This document shows, piece after piece, positions 37,540-49,435 of a stretch of DNA of 64,000 bases. The notes below the pieces were generated by a model. It searched no databases. It worked only from the letters and a program-made list of their open reading frames with translations, and was not told the DNA's origin. The position numbers and the translations under genes were made by a program. Origin of the DNA: Pseudoscleropodium purum (lineage: Eukaryota > Streptophyta > Bryopsida > Hypnales > Brachytheciaceae); contig OZ017796.1 in NCBI GenBank assembly GCA_963969395.1, positions 42,274,243-42,338,242 of the forward strand. The letters are read 5' to 3'. Each line of letters begins with the position of its first letter. Within the stretch, counting starts at the first letter, position 1.

Positions 37540-37900
37540 TACCTAAACGCATTGATTCATCTTTTCATTTGAAGTTTTGTTAAAAATGTATTATTAATAA
37601 GTCATATCTTAGAGAAATAATTTGATAGTGATTTATACAAAAGAATTTCTAATTGTAATTTCAAATTACTCATAAATGGTTTGATTTGGAATTCCTATTA
37701 CTAATATTTATAAATAAAATCTAAAATCTAAAATTCATAATTAATTACATTCTAAATATTGAATATTCTAGAGGATTATTTTTACAATTATTTGTAATTG
37801 TAAAACTCTAAATACAACTAGTAGTTTTAAAATTATTTTAAAATTAAAAATTAGATCACTATACTCTCTGTGCTACTAGTTACAAGTGACGAAATACTTC
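37540..37900 (+). repeat. Direct repeat, copy 2
   Basis: Partner of 35210-35570. A third, weaker echo of the right-hand words (CTTTCTCTTACCAATGA versus CTCCTTTACCAATGACAAC) lies near 38205-38230. Confidence 0.5.
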
Positions 37901-39955
37901 ACATGAGCTCTGAACACGATGTCTTCAATTGAGGGCCATAATAAAAACCCTCCTTTGTCCAATCACTTCGGAAAAATCTCACATTTTCAACAAGTTCTAA
38001 TGAATGACTAATTTTATTTTGAATATTTTCTGAAAGTAAACCATCAAGGTCTCTATTTTCTTGAAAATTTTCATTGAGCTATGTTTTCTATAATATATTA
38101 TATGTGGTATTTTAATAATTCTTTAGATTTCATTTCATTTCTTTAAAAAATTTGAAATTGTAGCAACCCTCATTCTTCAACAAAATGCAACAAGAATCAA
38201 TAAGTGTTTCTTTCTCTTACCAATGAAAAAAATTGAAATATTTTGAAAAGGTGTGCATTATAATATTAAATAACTAAGTATAAGTGATTTTCAAAAAAAT
38301 AAAATTTCCAAATATTCATTCAAAACAATAAAGTTTATAATGTATTATGGTTGTTGATAGGGTCAATTTCAAGTTACAATAAATTCACAAATTCAATTTT
38401 TAAAATTATTGATTTACAAAGTGAATATTAAACTAAAATTCTTGTGCTTCATTTCATTGGTTGACCTTAGAATGTAAAAGCATCTTCAATCTTGAAATTG
38501 AATTTAGAATATTCAATCTTTAAACTCTATATAACTTACTAAAATAGACAAGAATTCCCCTCTAAGGTCTAGTATTATAGAGCATTGGAAGTATTTTAGA
38601 AGAAAAAGTCTTGAAAGAAATGTTTGGACAATTAGGGATAGGGCTTTTTTTTGGACCAGTGTCCCCTCTATTGCCTTCACTTCAAAGGTCAGTTTTAGGA
38701 GGGATGAAGCCTAAGAAGTCAGATTTCTAATAGTCTGGTAAAGTTTTGCCAAAAATAAAAGCTGAGATTAGGGGTCCTATTAGGGTTGGGGAATTTATTG
38801 TGATTCATCCTATTGGAAATACAATGATATTAGGTGAAGAAAATGTCTACTCACACTTCATGTTATGAATGGCATTATAATAAATGAATCTTGTTAAAGG
38901 TGCATTCAAATTCATCAATTTATAACCTATATATTCTAAATTTAATTAAAATAAAAATTAATTTATAAAATATATTAAAATACTTATTCAAGCAATATTA
39001 GGTTTCGTTACTAGTAAAAGGATTAATTACCATTTTTAGGAGGAAAGATTATTTTTCAACTCAAACATTTTTTTTTCTATATCAAACTTAATGGCCATAT
39101 TAAGGAGTAGATATTAAATTCAAACTATTAGTAATTGTACATGAGGTTATTTTCATCTTTATTTGTAATTAATTCTTCACTTCTAAATGCATTTAATAAA
39201 AATTAGAGGTTAGCCAAATCTCATATTAACCTTGAAATCTTATTGTTTTACCTTCAAGATTAATTAAGAGAATAAATTTCAACAAGTTTAATTTGAATTT
39301 GCTTATCAAATCTAAAAGATTTCAAATATTTAGCCTTTCAAAGCATTTGAACATTTTATTATTTAACCCCTAAAGGACAATTGTCCATTGACTAGACAAT
39401 TTAGTGTTTGAGTAAATTCCTACAAAACATATCATTATTCAACATGCCGATTAAAATTACTAATTTCAATTCTTGAATGTAGACCTACCACCTATATTTA
39501 TACAAAAATTTTACTAATCACAATTTGAACATTTTTCAAAAAAATAGAATTTATAGATTTAAAAAAAATGATTAATGTGGTTTTTCACCTTGCCAACTGA
39601 AAATTGCAACCAAATCAATTAATTGGAAGAATGAAAAGGTAGAAGTCAATTTGCTAAGTTTTCTTTACTATTGAAAAAATAATTTTACTAACCTCCATGT
39701 TTTATGCAATTGAATGCTAATTGTATGAGAAAAAAAAGATATATACATTAAAATTCATAATCTCTTTTTCTAACAATAAATTTGTATTTTGAAAATCCAC
39801 ATACAAAAAATCAAATTTTTTTCCCATTGTAGAAGTCTTACCAACTTCAAACAAACTTCAAATCATCTTAGCTAAAATTTATGTGTGTAAGGCAATTATT
39901 GCCTTTTTAGAGCATATTGTGATAAACTATTACATTTTGTGAAAACCACATATAA
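37901..39955. other. AT-rich spacer, nothing assigned
   Basis: No supported gene or clear element. Confidence 0.4.
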
Positions 39956-39959
39956 ATTA

Positions 39960-40060
39960 TAAAAGGGATAAATGTGTCATTTTTCCATTGGTTGCAAAGC
40001 TATTACCAAAAATCTAAAAGGGGAACATGCGTCATTTTCCTATTGGTTGAAAAAAGAGTT
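39960..40060 (+). repeat. Tandem duplication, ~56 bp period
   Basis: AAAAGGGATAAATGTGTCAT and TTTTCCATTGGTTG recur as AAAAGGGGAACATGCGTCAT and TTTCCTATTGGTTG. The duplication abuts the 5' break of the integrase relic. Confidence 0.7.
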
Positions 40061-40079
40061 TTTATATTCAAAAATTTCA

Positions 40080-40844
40080 AAGAAGTAAACAAATAGGTTG
40101 AAGCCTTAGCCACACATAGTGATGATACTAATACTGTAGCCAAGTTCCTTTATGAAAATTTGAATTTCCCAAAGAACTAATAAGTAATAGGGAACCCATT
40201 TTATTAATGACACAATTGCCAATTTAATTGAAAAATATTTCATTAAATATAGAAAGACCAACCCATATTATCCCAAAGCTAGTGGTCAAACAAAAAAGAC
40301 TAATGGAATTCTATGTAAAATTATTACTAAAATTGTCCAAGGTTCAAACATAGATTGGGATGTCAGAGTGTTTGATGCCTTATGGGCTTATAGGACAACC
40401 TACAAAGTTACTATCAAAAGCACTCCTTTTCAATTAGTTTAAAGTCAAAAAGGAATTCTACTTGTAGAATTGGAAGTTTAATCTTTAAGAATTGCAATTG
40501 AACATAGATTAGAAGATGAGGAATCTTTAATGGAAAGATATACTATGTTGGAAAAAATAGATGAAATAATGAGACAAGCCTACCTAAATACCTTAGCAAT
40601 GCAAAATTGTAGAAAAAGCTATTATGGTAGTAAATTAAAACTCAAGAAATTAAAATCCAATGACTTAATACTATTGTATGATAGTTGAGTTCAAAGATTT
40701 CGAGAAAAATTCAAAATGAGATGGTTTGGTCCTTATAAAGTCTTTCAATCTTATCCTAATGGGTCAATTGAATTACAAGACTTTGAGGGAACAATTCATC
40801 CAAACCGTTACAATGAATACTGACTTAAACCCTATACAACTTGA
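40080..40844 (+). pseudogene. Ty3/gypsy integrase relic (C-terminal pol)
   Basis: The plus-strand text contains the family signatures of Ty3/gypsy integrase in order: VEALATHSDDTNTVAKFLYE (first residues of the core), NPYYPKASGQTKKTNG (the conserved HP-x-A-x-GQ-x-E-x-N region, with two key positions changed), WDVRVFDALWAYRTTYK, TPFQLV, and the C-terminal RWFGPYKVFQSYPNGSIEL with NRYNEY and LKPY. The usual KW(V/I)EA motif appears as K-stop-VEA with TAG at 40094-40096. There are at least six stops and a frameshift between the FLYENL and LIEKY segments, so it is non-functional. Reverse transcriptase, RNase H and protease are not visible upstream. The orientation matches LTR-like copy 2 at 52-53 kb, but linkage is unproven. 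Confidence 0.88.
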
Positions 40845-41539
40845 GGACAAATTATGGTTTAAGTAGGAAGTAGGCTCATAAATTTTAATAAATAAATAAT
40901 TAAAAATTTTAAAAAATAATTGTATGAATGCATTCATAAGCTGAAAGTTAAACTAATGAATTAAAGTGTCTTGGTTATTGTCTTGAATACAAAAATGCAA
41001 AGTAATGTCTCTTGATTGACAATTCATAAAATATCTTACATTCATTTTCAGGGTGGTTCCATCATTTGTTAGTCTTGCTTAAGACAATGCAGGTTCAAAA
41101 GTGAGCATATTTAATTACAAAGAAGACATTTATTATTCTAGCCATCTAGAGCATTTAGATGTAGTCTTCATTCTATATAGATTTTGTGTTGTCTATAAAT
41201 CTTGAAAAAGTCTAAATTAAGAATGCATTAGTTACAAAACTAATTTCACTAATACTAAAATGCCAAGTGTTACAAGAATAATGAGAAACAAAATAATGTT
41301 TTGTGAGAATTAGTAATATAAGAAAGAACATGATAAACTCTGAGAAAGTTCTACCCATAAAAATCTCTCACTTTTCTCTATTAATTCATTGTGAGAATTT
41401 AAGAGAGAACATGATAATAATGAGAACTTGATAAATTCATTATTTTTTTTAAAAAATTTTAATTTTTTTGTGCCTAAAATGATAAAAACTTGATAAATAT
41501 GAAGTTGAGTGTAAAAAGAATTAAGAAAGGTAACCTTGT
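40845..41539. other. AT-rich spacer
   Basis: No supported feature. The minus-strand open frame at 41310-41657 overlaps the element at 41540 and is not credible. Confidence 0.4.
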
Positions 41540-41805
41540 TCATTAGAAGATTTTTGGGGCCTTTGGATGCCTGCGAGTTATCACAGCCTACGAACGTAGG
41601 AAACAGGTTTGGCGCAGTGATCTGATGTAGCTGAGACCCTACCACGTCATTGACCAATTTTTTTAATTTTATTTTTAATTTAAAAAAAAATTATTTATGA
41701 AAAAAGAAATTCTGACAATGGGCTGTTCTCCTCGCTACGGGGAACAGCTACGGGGGAACAGGCCCAAAATAGGCTTCTAGACCCCCCCCCAAATTCTTAT
41801 AATGC
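41540..41805 (-). mobile_element. Inverted-repeat element family X, copy 2
   Basis: Reverse-complement partner of 23763-24040. Reading the minus strand gives TCTAGAAGCCTATTTTGGGC, CTGTTCCCCCGTAG, a central A/T-rich stretch, GACGTGGTAGGGTCTCAG and GTGATAACTCGCAGGC in the same order. Plus-strand ends CATTAGAAGATTTTTGGGG and CCCCAAATTCTTATAATG are inverted relative to each other. No coding capacity. Confidence 0.7.
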
Positions 41806-42838
41806 TATAATTAAGAGTGAATTGTCAAATAAAGCTATAGAAAGAAAATGAATTGAGAATAATGAGAAAAAATGAGAGTTAAAGCAAGGTAACTTGTGAA
41901 AAACATAATTCCTAAGTGAAAAATAAATTTCTTATTTCTAAATGTTTAAATTTTGAAAATATGATAAATAACAACCTCTCTAAGTCTATATGCTAAAAAT
42001 CAAAGTTAAAACCTAGATTATGTCGATATTCATGTCTTAAGTTTTGGAATTCTTTATGTCTTAAACAGTTTCCTCCAAAAGGTATCTACCTTTGAGTTGA
42101 TTATTAAAGTATGAAGCAAAATAAATCCTAGTTATCATGTAAGATTGCAGATATAGACATTAGTGGAAATATAAATATAAATATAGTATTTGTCTATTGC
42201 CGAGAGATGATAAGAGAATTAGTTTAAGTCTAAAAAAATTGAAAGAAAAAAGACATAACTTGAAAATAAATTCAATTGAAAATCTTGTTAAAAATACTAT
42301 AGAGTATGATCGCCAAGGGTGTTGAAAGAAAAGTGAGAAATGGAATGATCTCCCTATAAGAAGTGAGAATTGACTGGAGGTAAGATGAATAAAAAACATA
42401 TTGAGAGAAAATGTGCGGAAAGTGAAAATGAGCATAATGGTAAGTTTGAATGTCTGCTAGTCTATTCAATAGTAAAGATTTGAAGCAGTAGAGGAAGAAA
42501 GAAAGACGACAGATTTGGGAGGAAGATAAAAATCTAATAAAAATAAAACTATGCCTATCTAAAGTTAAGTCTAAAAGTCAAAATTGTATAGTCAACCCAA
42601 GGTTAAACCTTTGAGTTAATTTTCCATCTAAGTCATGTAGTGAAAAGAACAATTAGGCAGATCCCATTTTTAAATTTATTCAAGAAAAATTGATCTATTC
42701 TAATTAGGTCAACAAATCAAAAGAACAATTTGATATTTTCCCTATACTAAAACCCTGTGTTATATAGTCTAAATTACCTAATCTATGTATTGAGTCTAAT
42801 AGTCAAAATTTTACAAATCATTGAGTGAGATTGCTACT
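41806..42838. other. AT-rich spacer
   Basis: No supported feature. Minus-strand open frames at 42160-42469 are Phe/Ser-rich shadows of A-rich sequence. Confidence 0.4.
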
Positions 42839-43222
42839 ATGAGAAAGAAAAAGCGATTGAAAGTTCAACCAATACCATTGTTGGAATTTCCATCAAAATT
42901 AATTGAAGGAATTGATGAAGCTTGGATTAAATTACTAAAGAAAGCAGAAATTTAGAAATACCTTCAATTTTTATGGCCACCTCCAAACATGCAATTGGTC
43001 AAAGACTTCATTATTGCGAGTGAGTATGGTAAAATGAAAGAAGTCATACTCCAAATCAAAATAGTGAAGCTCACACCAAAAGCAATAGCTGAGAATCTAA
43101 AAATACTAGCAAAAAGTGACAAATGTCTTCTATTTACTCATCTTACTAAAGAAGAAAAGATGGAAGTCTTCAAAGAAAATGTTTCTAAAGCCAAAATAGT
43201 TGAAGGATGGGACCTTTGTTAG
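42839..43222 (+). pseudogene. N-terminal part of an unidentified decayed frame
   Basis: ATG at 42839 starts MRKKKRLKVQPIPLLEFPSK, interrupted by one in-frame TAG at 42953. The frame is then open to 43222 (including MQLVKDFIIASEYGKMKEVI and HLTKEEKMEVFKENVSKAK). It is lysine-rich with helical character. I recognise no family. The same strand and style of decay as 46139-48298 suggest both were one gene, with the 43.2-46.1 kb stretch as intron or insertion. This is inference. Confidence 0.45.
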
Positions 43223-43939
43223 ATCTTAGATTAGACTCTATCTATATTTCTTATATATATCAACCAACACTTTTCTAGGCTCTAAAGTTTATATTTTGGA
43301 AGACAATATTTTTCTCCTTGAAAATTCTCTTTATTAAAGTGATATTCTATTCTTTCTAATGTTCAATGTAGTTTATATTATCCTATTTACTATGTATCTC
43401 AAACTTTAGTTTTGACGTAGCGGTTTGAATTAGAGTTGATTGAGTCTTTGTCTTCACTTTTTCCTCTTGTGCAAATTTATCTTGTGTATCCTTGGTTTGG
43501 AGATGCAAGTCTTTTATGAGTGTAGATAAACTTAGGTTGTCATTTAAAAAAAACTAAAATCAAGCTAATAGTAAAAGTTTGTTCCTAGGGAGACTAATAT
43601 AATAGGATTACTTTTAATTAACTCTTGATAGGTCATTGCAATTGCAAAATATTATAGGAAATATGTTCTTTAACCACATACATAAATAATTTTCTTCACG
43701 CGATGAAGCTAATTACTAAATTTGCCACTCCCCTCTTAAAGGCCACAAGGGTCAAGAAAATCTCCCAATTTGATTCTTTATCTTTATTCTTTACTTTCTT
43801 TTATTTTTTACATTCCTTTTAGCTTTCATCCTTTGTCTTTATTTATTTACTCCTTTTCTGACTTGGAATTAATTCTTTACTTTCGAATAGGACAAGACTG
43901 CCGTTAGTGGACCACAACAAGTAAGCTGTAGTGTTTCCG

Positions 43940-45370
43940 CTTCCAAATTGGGTTCATATTGATAAGGCCTTGCACTACCAAATTGGGCTGAATTTAATTG
44001 ATGGGATCCTTGTCTCCAAATGGGGAAACAAGACATTTGATTTCTACAACTTGCTCCCTATAATTGTTACTTCGTACATACACAAAACTTACACTCCTAC
44101 TCGGTAAACTTTACGCACACTCACAACAGAACTTGGATTCAAGCACAGACATTCCCAATTTGAATTTCACGCATGATTCATACACAAATCATCTAGCATT
44201 CACAAAACAACAACTAGGCTTCATCTACACACCAACTAGGACAACTACAAATTTAACTTTAAACATTCCAATTAGGATTCAAATATGCATTTGATCTCAT
44301 TAATAAAGAGAGTTTACACTTAAATGCCATTCATGTAACAGATTTACAATTTGGATACTCTCAACTTTCTACAACAACATCCACATTTACAATTTGGCTC
44401 AATCTGGACACATACCAATACACATAATTTCTAACTAAGTATATTAATTAGTCTCAATAACCATACAATCAGAATTCATCATCAAACAATCCACATCCAC
44501 TTGACACTAATTTGGTCAAAATACATTTTCATCTAAATTCCGAATTGGTGATTAAATCACCATTATAGATTTTTACACTTTTGTTCATCATCAAAATTCA
44601 TGATTTATCTATTAAGTTCTAATCAAATCTCCAATTAGTAAATTTCATCGTCATGATACTATAATTTCCAACAAGGATTGGCAAATTTTCTCAGCTTCAA
44701 CTAAACTCCACTTCCACTTTTCCACTTATACTGCAAACTATTCAACTTCCACACACTTCCACAAGTTAAACACTTAACACACACTTCTCCAAATCAAATC
44801 CCAACTTGGAAAAATTCAATTTAAAATCCTCACATTTTTGCACATCAACAGACCACTACACACTGGCACACATACATTCCGACTAGGATACAAACAGACT
44901 CATTCAACTCACTGATCCAAACTTGAAACACATAGACACTTTCCAATTGGGAAATCACATACATGAACACACAACAAAAACGAAATTACACAGCACAACT
45001 AGGTTGGTACACACATTGGAAATTCGCTCAACAATAGATGAAGCAAAAGACTCCAATTCGGTACCTAATAGGATTCATGAAGACCGTTACTACTTAGAGA
45101 AGACAGTCAACTGGCAACAACCTCCGACTTGGGATCTCACACCACACCACATTGACATACATTCAAACCAACAATTGGTCATTCATCCAATTCAGTTGAC
45201 AGACTAAACAATCAACTACTACTTACCTAATTAGAATTCAACATCTTCCACCAACCAGACATTAACTGGACTTCCGACTTGGAACTTAACCAACCACTTA
45301 CTAGACAACAAAAAGATTCCCATTTAGAACTACATCAATGACTAAAATAGCCAATTTGGACAACAAAACA
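43940..45370 (+). repeat. G-poor array with a recurring CCAATTTGG-like word
   Basis: For about 1.4 kb the plus strand is strongly A/C/T-biased and G-poor. A degenerate near-palindromic word of the type CCAAnTTGG or CCAACTAGG recurs more than twenty times at roughly 25-60-nt spacing (for example near 43945, 43978, 44269, 44390, 44797, 44941, 45269 and 45350). Spacers are not alike, so this is not a simple tandem repeat. Open frames across it are low-complexity Thr/His/Asn-rich text and are not credible genes. Confidence 0.5.
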
Positions 45371-46138
45371 ACCAAACTATTACCAAAAACTCTCACATTA
45401 AACCCAAAAATAGCTCAGAAATTTACAAATTCAAATCCTAGTTGCTTATCTAGAATGAGTCTTGAATCTTTTATGAATCTTAGGATTGTCTTTCCTTGTC
45501 TTTTTATTGTGTTTAGAATGGAAAGCTTTTCCCCTATTATCATTTTCCCCACTTATAGGAAAACTAATTACAACCCTAACCATTTTTGTTCTTGGTAATA
45601 GGTCTAAGTCTATTCCTTTTATAATTTTTCTCACTAAATTTCTCCTAACTAATTTCATTCCTAGAATTAGTCTAGTGACTTCTATTTTATTACTCTTTAC
45701 CGACTAAATTCTATTGCCACCTTTCCTTCTTCTACAAATGTATTTAAATGGTCTTTTGGAAAATTAATAAATCATATATCAAAAAAAATTCTTCATTATT
45801 TCTTTGTCTATTTTATAGAATAAAGTAAATTTTCAATTTTTTCAATTATTAAATCCAAATATTTATGTATTTCAAGGTTTAATTAATTCTTGAAAGTACT
45901 TTAAAAATACAGGGAACAAAATAATTTGTCATCTTCAAGAATTAATCATTTCTGTATAATAATACTTTTACATATACAAATGTTTTTTTATCCTAATTGG
46001 TAGTATTTTTTTATCTATGATTATTCTCATTTTTGTATTTTCTAAAGTAGTAGTAATTATTTATAGAAGGTCGAAGTAGGTTGATTAATAATTTATCTTT
46101 ATTTTCTTTTTCTTCCAAGGAAACAATATAAGGTTAAC
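45371..46138. other. T-rich spacer
   Basis: Pyrimidine-rich DNA without a supported gene. A good acceptor-like tract (TTTTCTTTTTCTTCCAAG) ends near 46120, just before the next decayed frame. Confidence 0.4.
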
Positions 46139-48300
46139 ATGTTTGCAATAGAAAAAGTAATACATGTTGGACTTAAGGCATGGATGGGAAGAAGAATTGA
46201 TTAGTCTTATTCAGCCTATAAACATATGCTGCAAAAAAATTTTGCCGAGAAGAATTGAAATCCTATGTTTTTAATATCAACTCATCCTTTTTTAGCCTTT
46301 TGCCAATATAGTTTAAATTATTTGGGACCATTGGTGGAGAAGGAGCTATTATTGGAGATTCAGACAATTGATAATACTTCTCTATTAATCTCAAAAAATA
46401 GAAAGGAGAAAGGATCATCTGTGTTAGATTCAATACCAAATGAATCAAATCTTGTGTCTAATGAGGGAGAGTCAAGTTCCAATGCTGAATTATTCCAAGT
46501 TATTAAAGAATACCAAGAAAACCAACGACTTCTAAATTTGGAAATAGACTCATATAAGATTAAAGAAATTGCATGGCAAGAACAAGTAAGGACACTAGAG
46601 ATTTCGAGAATTAAATTCCAAGATATGCATAGGACAACTAAATTTGCCTTGGGAACAAAAACAAAAGATTGTTGAGTTCTTAAATTACATTGTGAAGAAC
46701 TTCGGAAAGAAAGAAATCAAATAGATGATAGTTATTGACTTATGGAGTTACAAATGGAAGAGATGCAAGAGGAGATCCAAACCCTTAAAAGTCAATTGGA
46801 AAAAAGTTAAGAGTCAACTTAAAACTCAAGAATAAAAAAAGACAAATACTAATCAAAAATTAAATGAGTTGGAATAAACCATACAACTATTGGTGAGTAC
46901 CAATGATAAATTGCACCAAGAGTTAGGCATCATAGCTGACTTGGTCACTGGAATCCACTAGTACATGTGGCAACATTAGCGAGATTCAACACCAACTTTC
47001 TCCCTATACGAAGCTTATGAATTACAATGCAATACAAGCCTTCATGTATTGACTTGTGAGAAAGATCAACAATTACCAAATGAATAATTTGATGATGCAT
47101 GAGAGATGGCAAACAAATTTGATAATATGTAGAATCTCCTTTGTGAGATGATAGCACAAGGAGATCTTATTTTGACGGATTGGTCACCCTTTCTATCCCA
47201 TAGACGATCTAGAAGCATGAGCATTATTATGTTATATAAATTTGGAGAAAGGATTAAGTCAACGCTAACATAAAGGTCTATTAGTTCTACCTAAAAGAAA
47301 AGTTTGGATTGCAGACCAATGCACTCTTGAAATCAATCCAGATTTCTTAGCCCAAAGAGAAATCCAAGATAAGTGAAAATTGGAGTTGACCTAGTTACGA
47401 GAGCCTATGAAAAACCAAAGCGATATTATTTCTTTATTAGTTGTGGTAACTAATCGCGAAGCTGTTGTACAAAGACGTAAGTTGACTATGAGTTATTACC
47501 TATACAATCTCCAAAATAAATATATCACATTATCCAAGACCTTAGATGCTCTTGAAAAAGGAAATTTGTTTATTAGTAATGTTAAAGAAACATCAATGTT
47601 TGATTTACCACTAATAACTTATTAGCCAACATCTTGGATTACCTTAAAGACGCCAATTCAAGGTTCACCAGACACTTGTCAATTTTTGGGATAGTACCAT
47701 CATATGTTTGAAAATATAGCTATTAAAAGACCAATCCCTTTTTGGAAAGCCCTAGAATGGTTGGTTGGTTGCTATGGATTATCAATTATGGAAACAAGAC
47801 CATATGACAAAGTTTATAAGTTTATATCTATGAAATGGGAAGAAAATCCCCCAACATCAATGATAACCAACAATCACTTTTGTCCATGTGAGAGAGGATA
47901 CAAATGGGATCCTAAAGCCACAATTGAGTTGGTAGAATACAATTGGCCAAAGATTCTAAGATCTTTTCATAGTCTAGCTTCTTATGCCTTAGCCTATGGA
48001 GAATTTTATGAGTAGTATATTACCCACATTGATCCAATATGTTTTCGAGCTGCAGTATTTTGTGACTTTTTAAGGATGATATGCAAAGATCATGGAATAA
48101 TGATAGATGTCAACAGCTTTGACATTTTGAGACCCAAATTCTAGTTATACATAAAGTTGCAATACCATGGGACCCATTGGCACTACATGTTTAAAGTTAT
48201 GGCTATTTCTCATTTCCTTTGGGGACTGGACCTATGTTTTATCATTAAATTTCCCAATACCCGGTATAAACTCTTGACCAAATGGTTGGAAAACCAATGA
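46139..48300 (+). pseudogene. Decayed coiled-coil frame, unknown family
   Basis: From ATG 46139 the frame reads MFAIEKVIHVGLKAWMGRR, a TAG at 46202, then on through the open segment 46265-46675. Two coiled-coil stretches follow: around ELFQVIKEYQENQRLLNLEI and, after a TGA, LMELQMEEMQEEIQTLKSQ. After a frameshift the text resumes near 46960 (TPTFSLYEAYELQ, KFDNM, NLLCEMIAQGDLILTDWSPF). It shifts again and runs from about 47281 to the stop at 48298, with in-frame stops at 47374, 47392, 47623, 47692, 48013 and 48142. The last part includes PIPFWKALEWLVGCYGLSI and HWHYMFKVMAISHFLWGL. Total original length was perhaps 650-700 residues. No family is recognised. A retroelement accessory frame is possible because a Ty3 integrase relic lies upstream on the same strand. 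Confidence 0.55.
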
Positions 48301-49207
48301 ACAAAAAACCGAAGTCTTTTAGAACAAGATGATGATGTTAAAAAAGCATGTGAGTGTACTTACCTCAAAAGAATATGAAATCAAGACAATGGACAAAATA
48401 AAAGACCCAAACTTTCTTGACAAGGATGTCAATAGTTTAAGTAGGGGGTTATATAGACAAAATTTTAAATAAAAATCAATAAATTTAGAGAAAAGGAGCA
48501 TATTAGAGGCCCCTTATTAGAAAAAATAGGAATAAAGTTAATTTTGAAGTCAAAGAGACTTAATAGTGTAAATAGGGATTAATGTAATTAGGATGAATGA
48601 AAAATAAATGAATAAATAAATAAATAAAAAGTAGAGGATGAATGAAGTGTAACTTTGGGTCACACCTTTTAAAATAAGGTATGACCAATCACTACCACCA
48701 TTATAAGTTTTTGTTTTTAAGAAAAAAATTTAGTTGTATGTATTGCCATCAACTCACTTATAAGTGTTTAATTATATACATACATACATATATATAATTG
48801 AGCTTGGTAATTTGGAAAATATAAGAATTGTTTAGAGTTATTTGGAAGCACAAATCTTGATTCAAAATTACTTTTGTGTGATTGTCAATACTAAGAGCTT
48901 GTTCGCATGGAGGGGCGACCTTGACCTTGAGGTTGGGGCAACTCAATCCTTAGGTCAGGCCCCCTAGTCATCTTGCTTTCGAATGCATGCAATAGAGCTC
49001 TACATTAAAGAACATTTTGATATTATTAATATTGCACATTTAGTTAAAGTAGGACATAACTAATTAAATTCTACTCTTATCCAATGAAATACCTCCCTAC
49101 AAATTCCATTCTAGGGCCTTAAGAATATAAGATTAAAAAGTTTCAACATGATTAAATTTAAAGTATAAAATCAAGAGTATAAAATCACAAAGTGAACATG
49201 ATAAAAT
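48301..49207. other. AT-rich spacer with microsatellite
   Basis: No supported gene. A short (AATA)n microsatellite lies at about 48600-48630 and a (TACA)n/(TATA)n run near 48775-48798. A patch GACCTTGAGGTTGGGG at 48920 has a loose inverted partner at about 49880. Confidence 0.45.
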
Positions 49208-49435
49208 CACAAGCACAAAATTAAGAAGTTTGAAAAGCACAAAATCAAGATTATAAAATCATTAATAAAAAAATTACAAGTACAAAATTAAGAAGTTTCA
49301 ACAACACAAAATTAAGAATATAAAATCACTAATAAGAAAATCACAAGCACAAAATTAACAAGTTTTAACACCACAAAATCAAGATTACAACATCACTAAT
49401 AAAAAAATCACAAACACAAAATCACTAATCACATA
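49208..49435 (+). repeat. ~67-bp tandem repeat, 3+ copies
   Basis: Three diverged head-to-tail units each contain CACAAGCACAAAATTAAGAA, GTTT(C/G)AA, CACAAAATCAAGAT and ATCACTAATAAAAAAATC. A truncated fourth unit follows. The array is purine-rich and non-coding. Confidence 0.75.
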
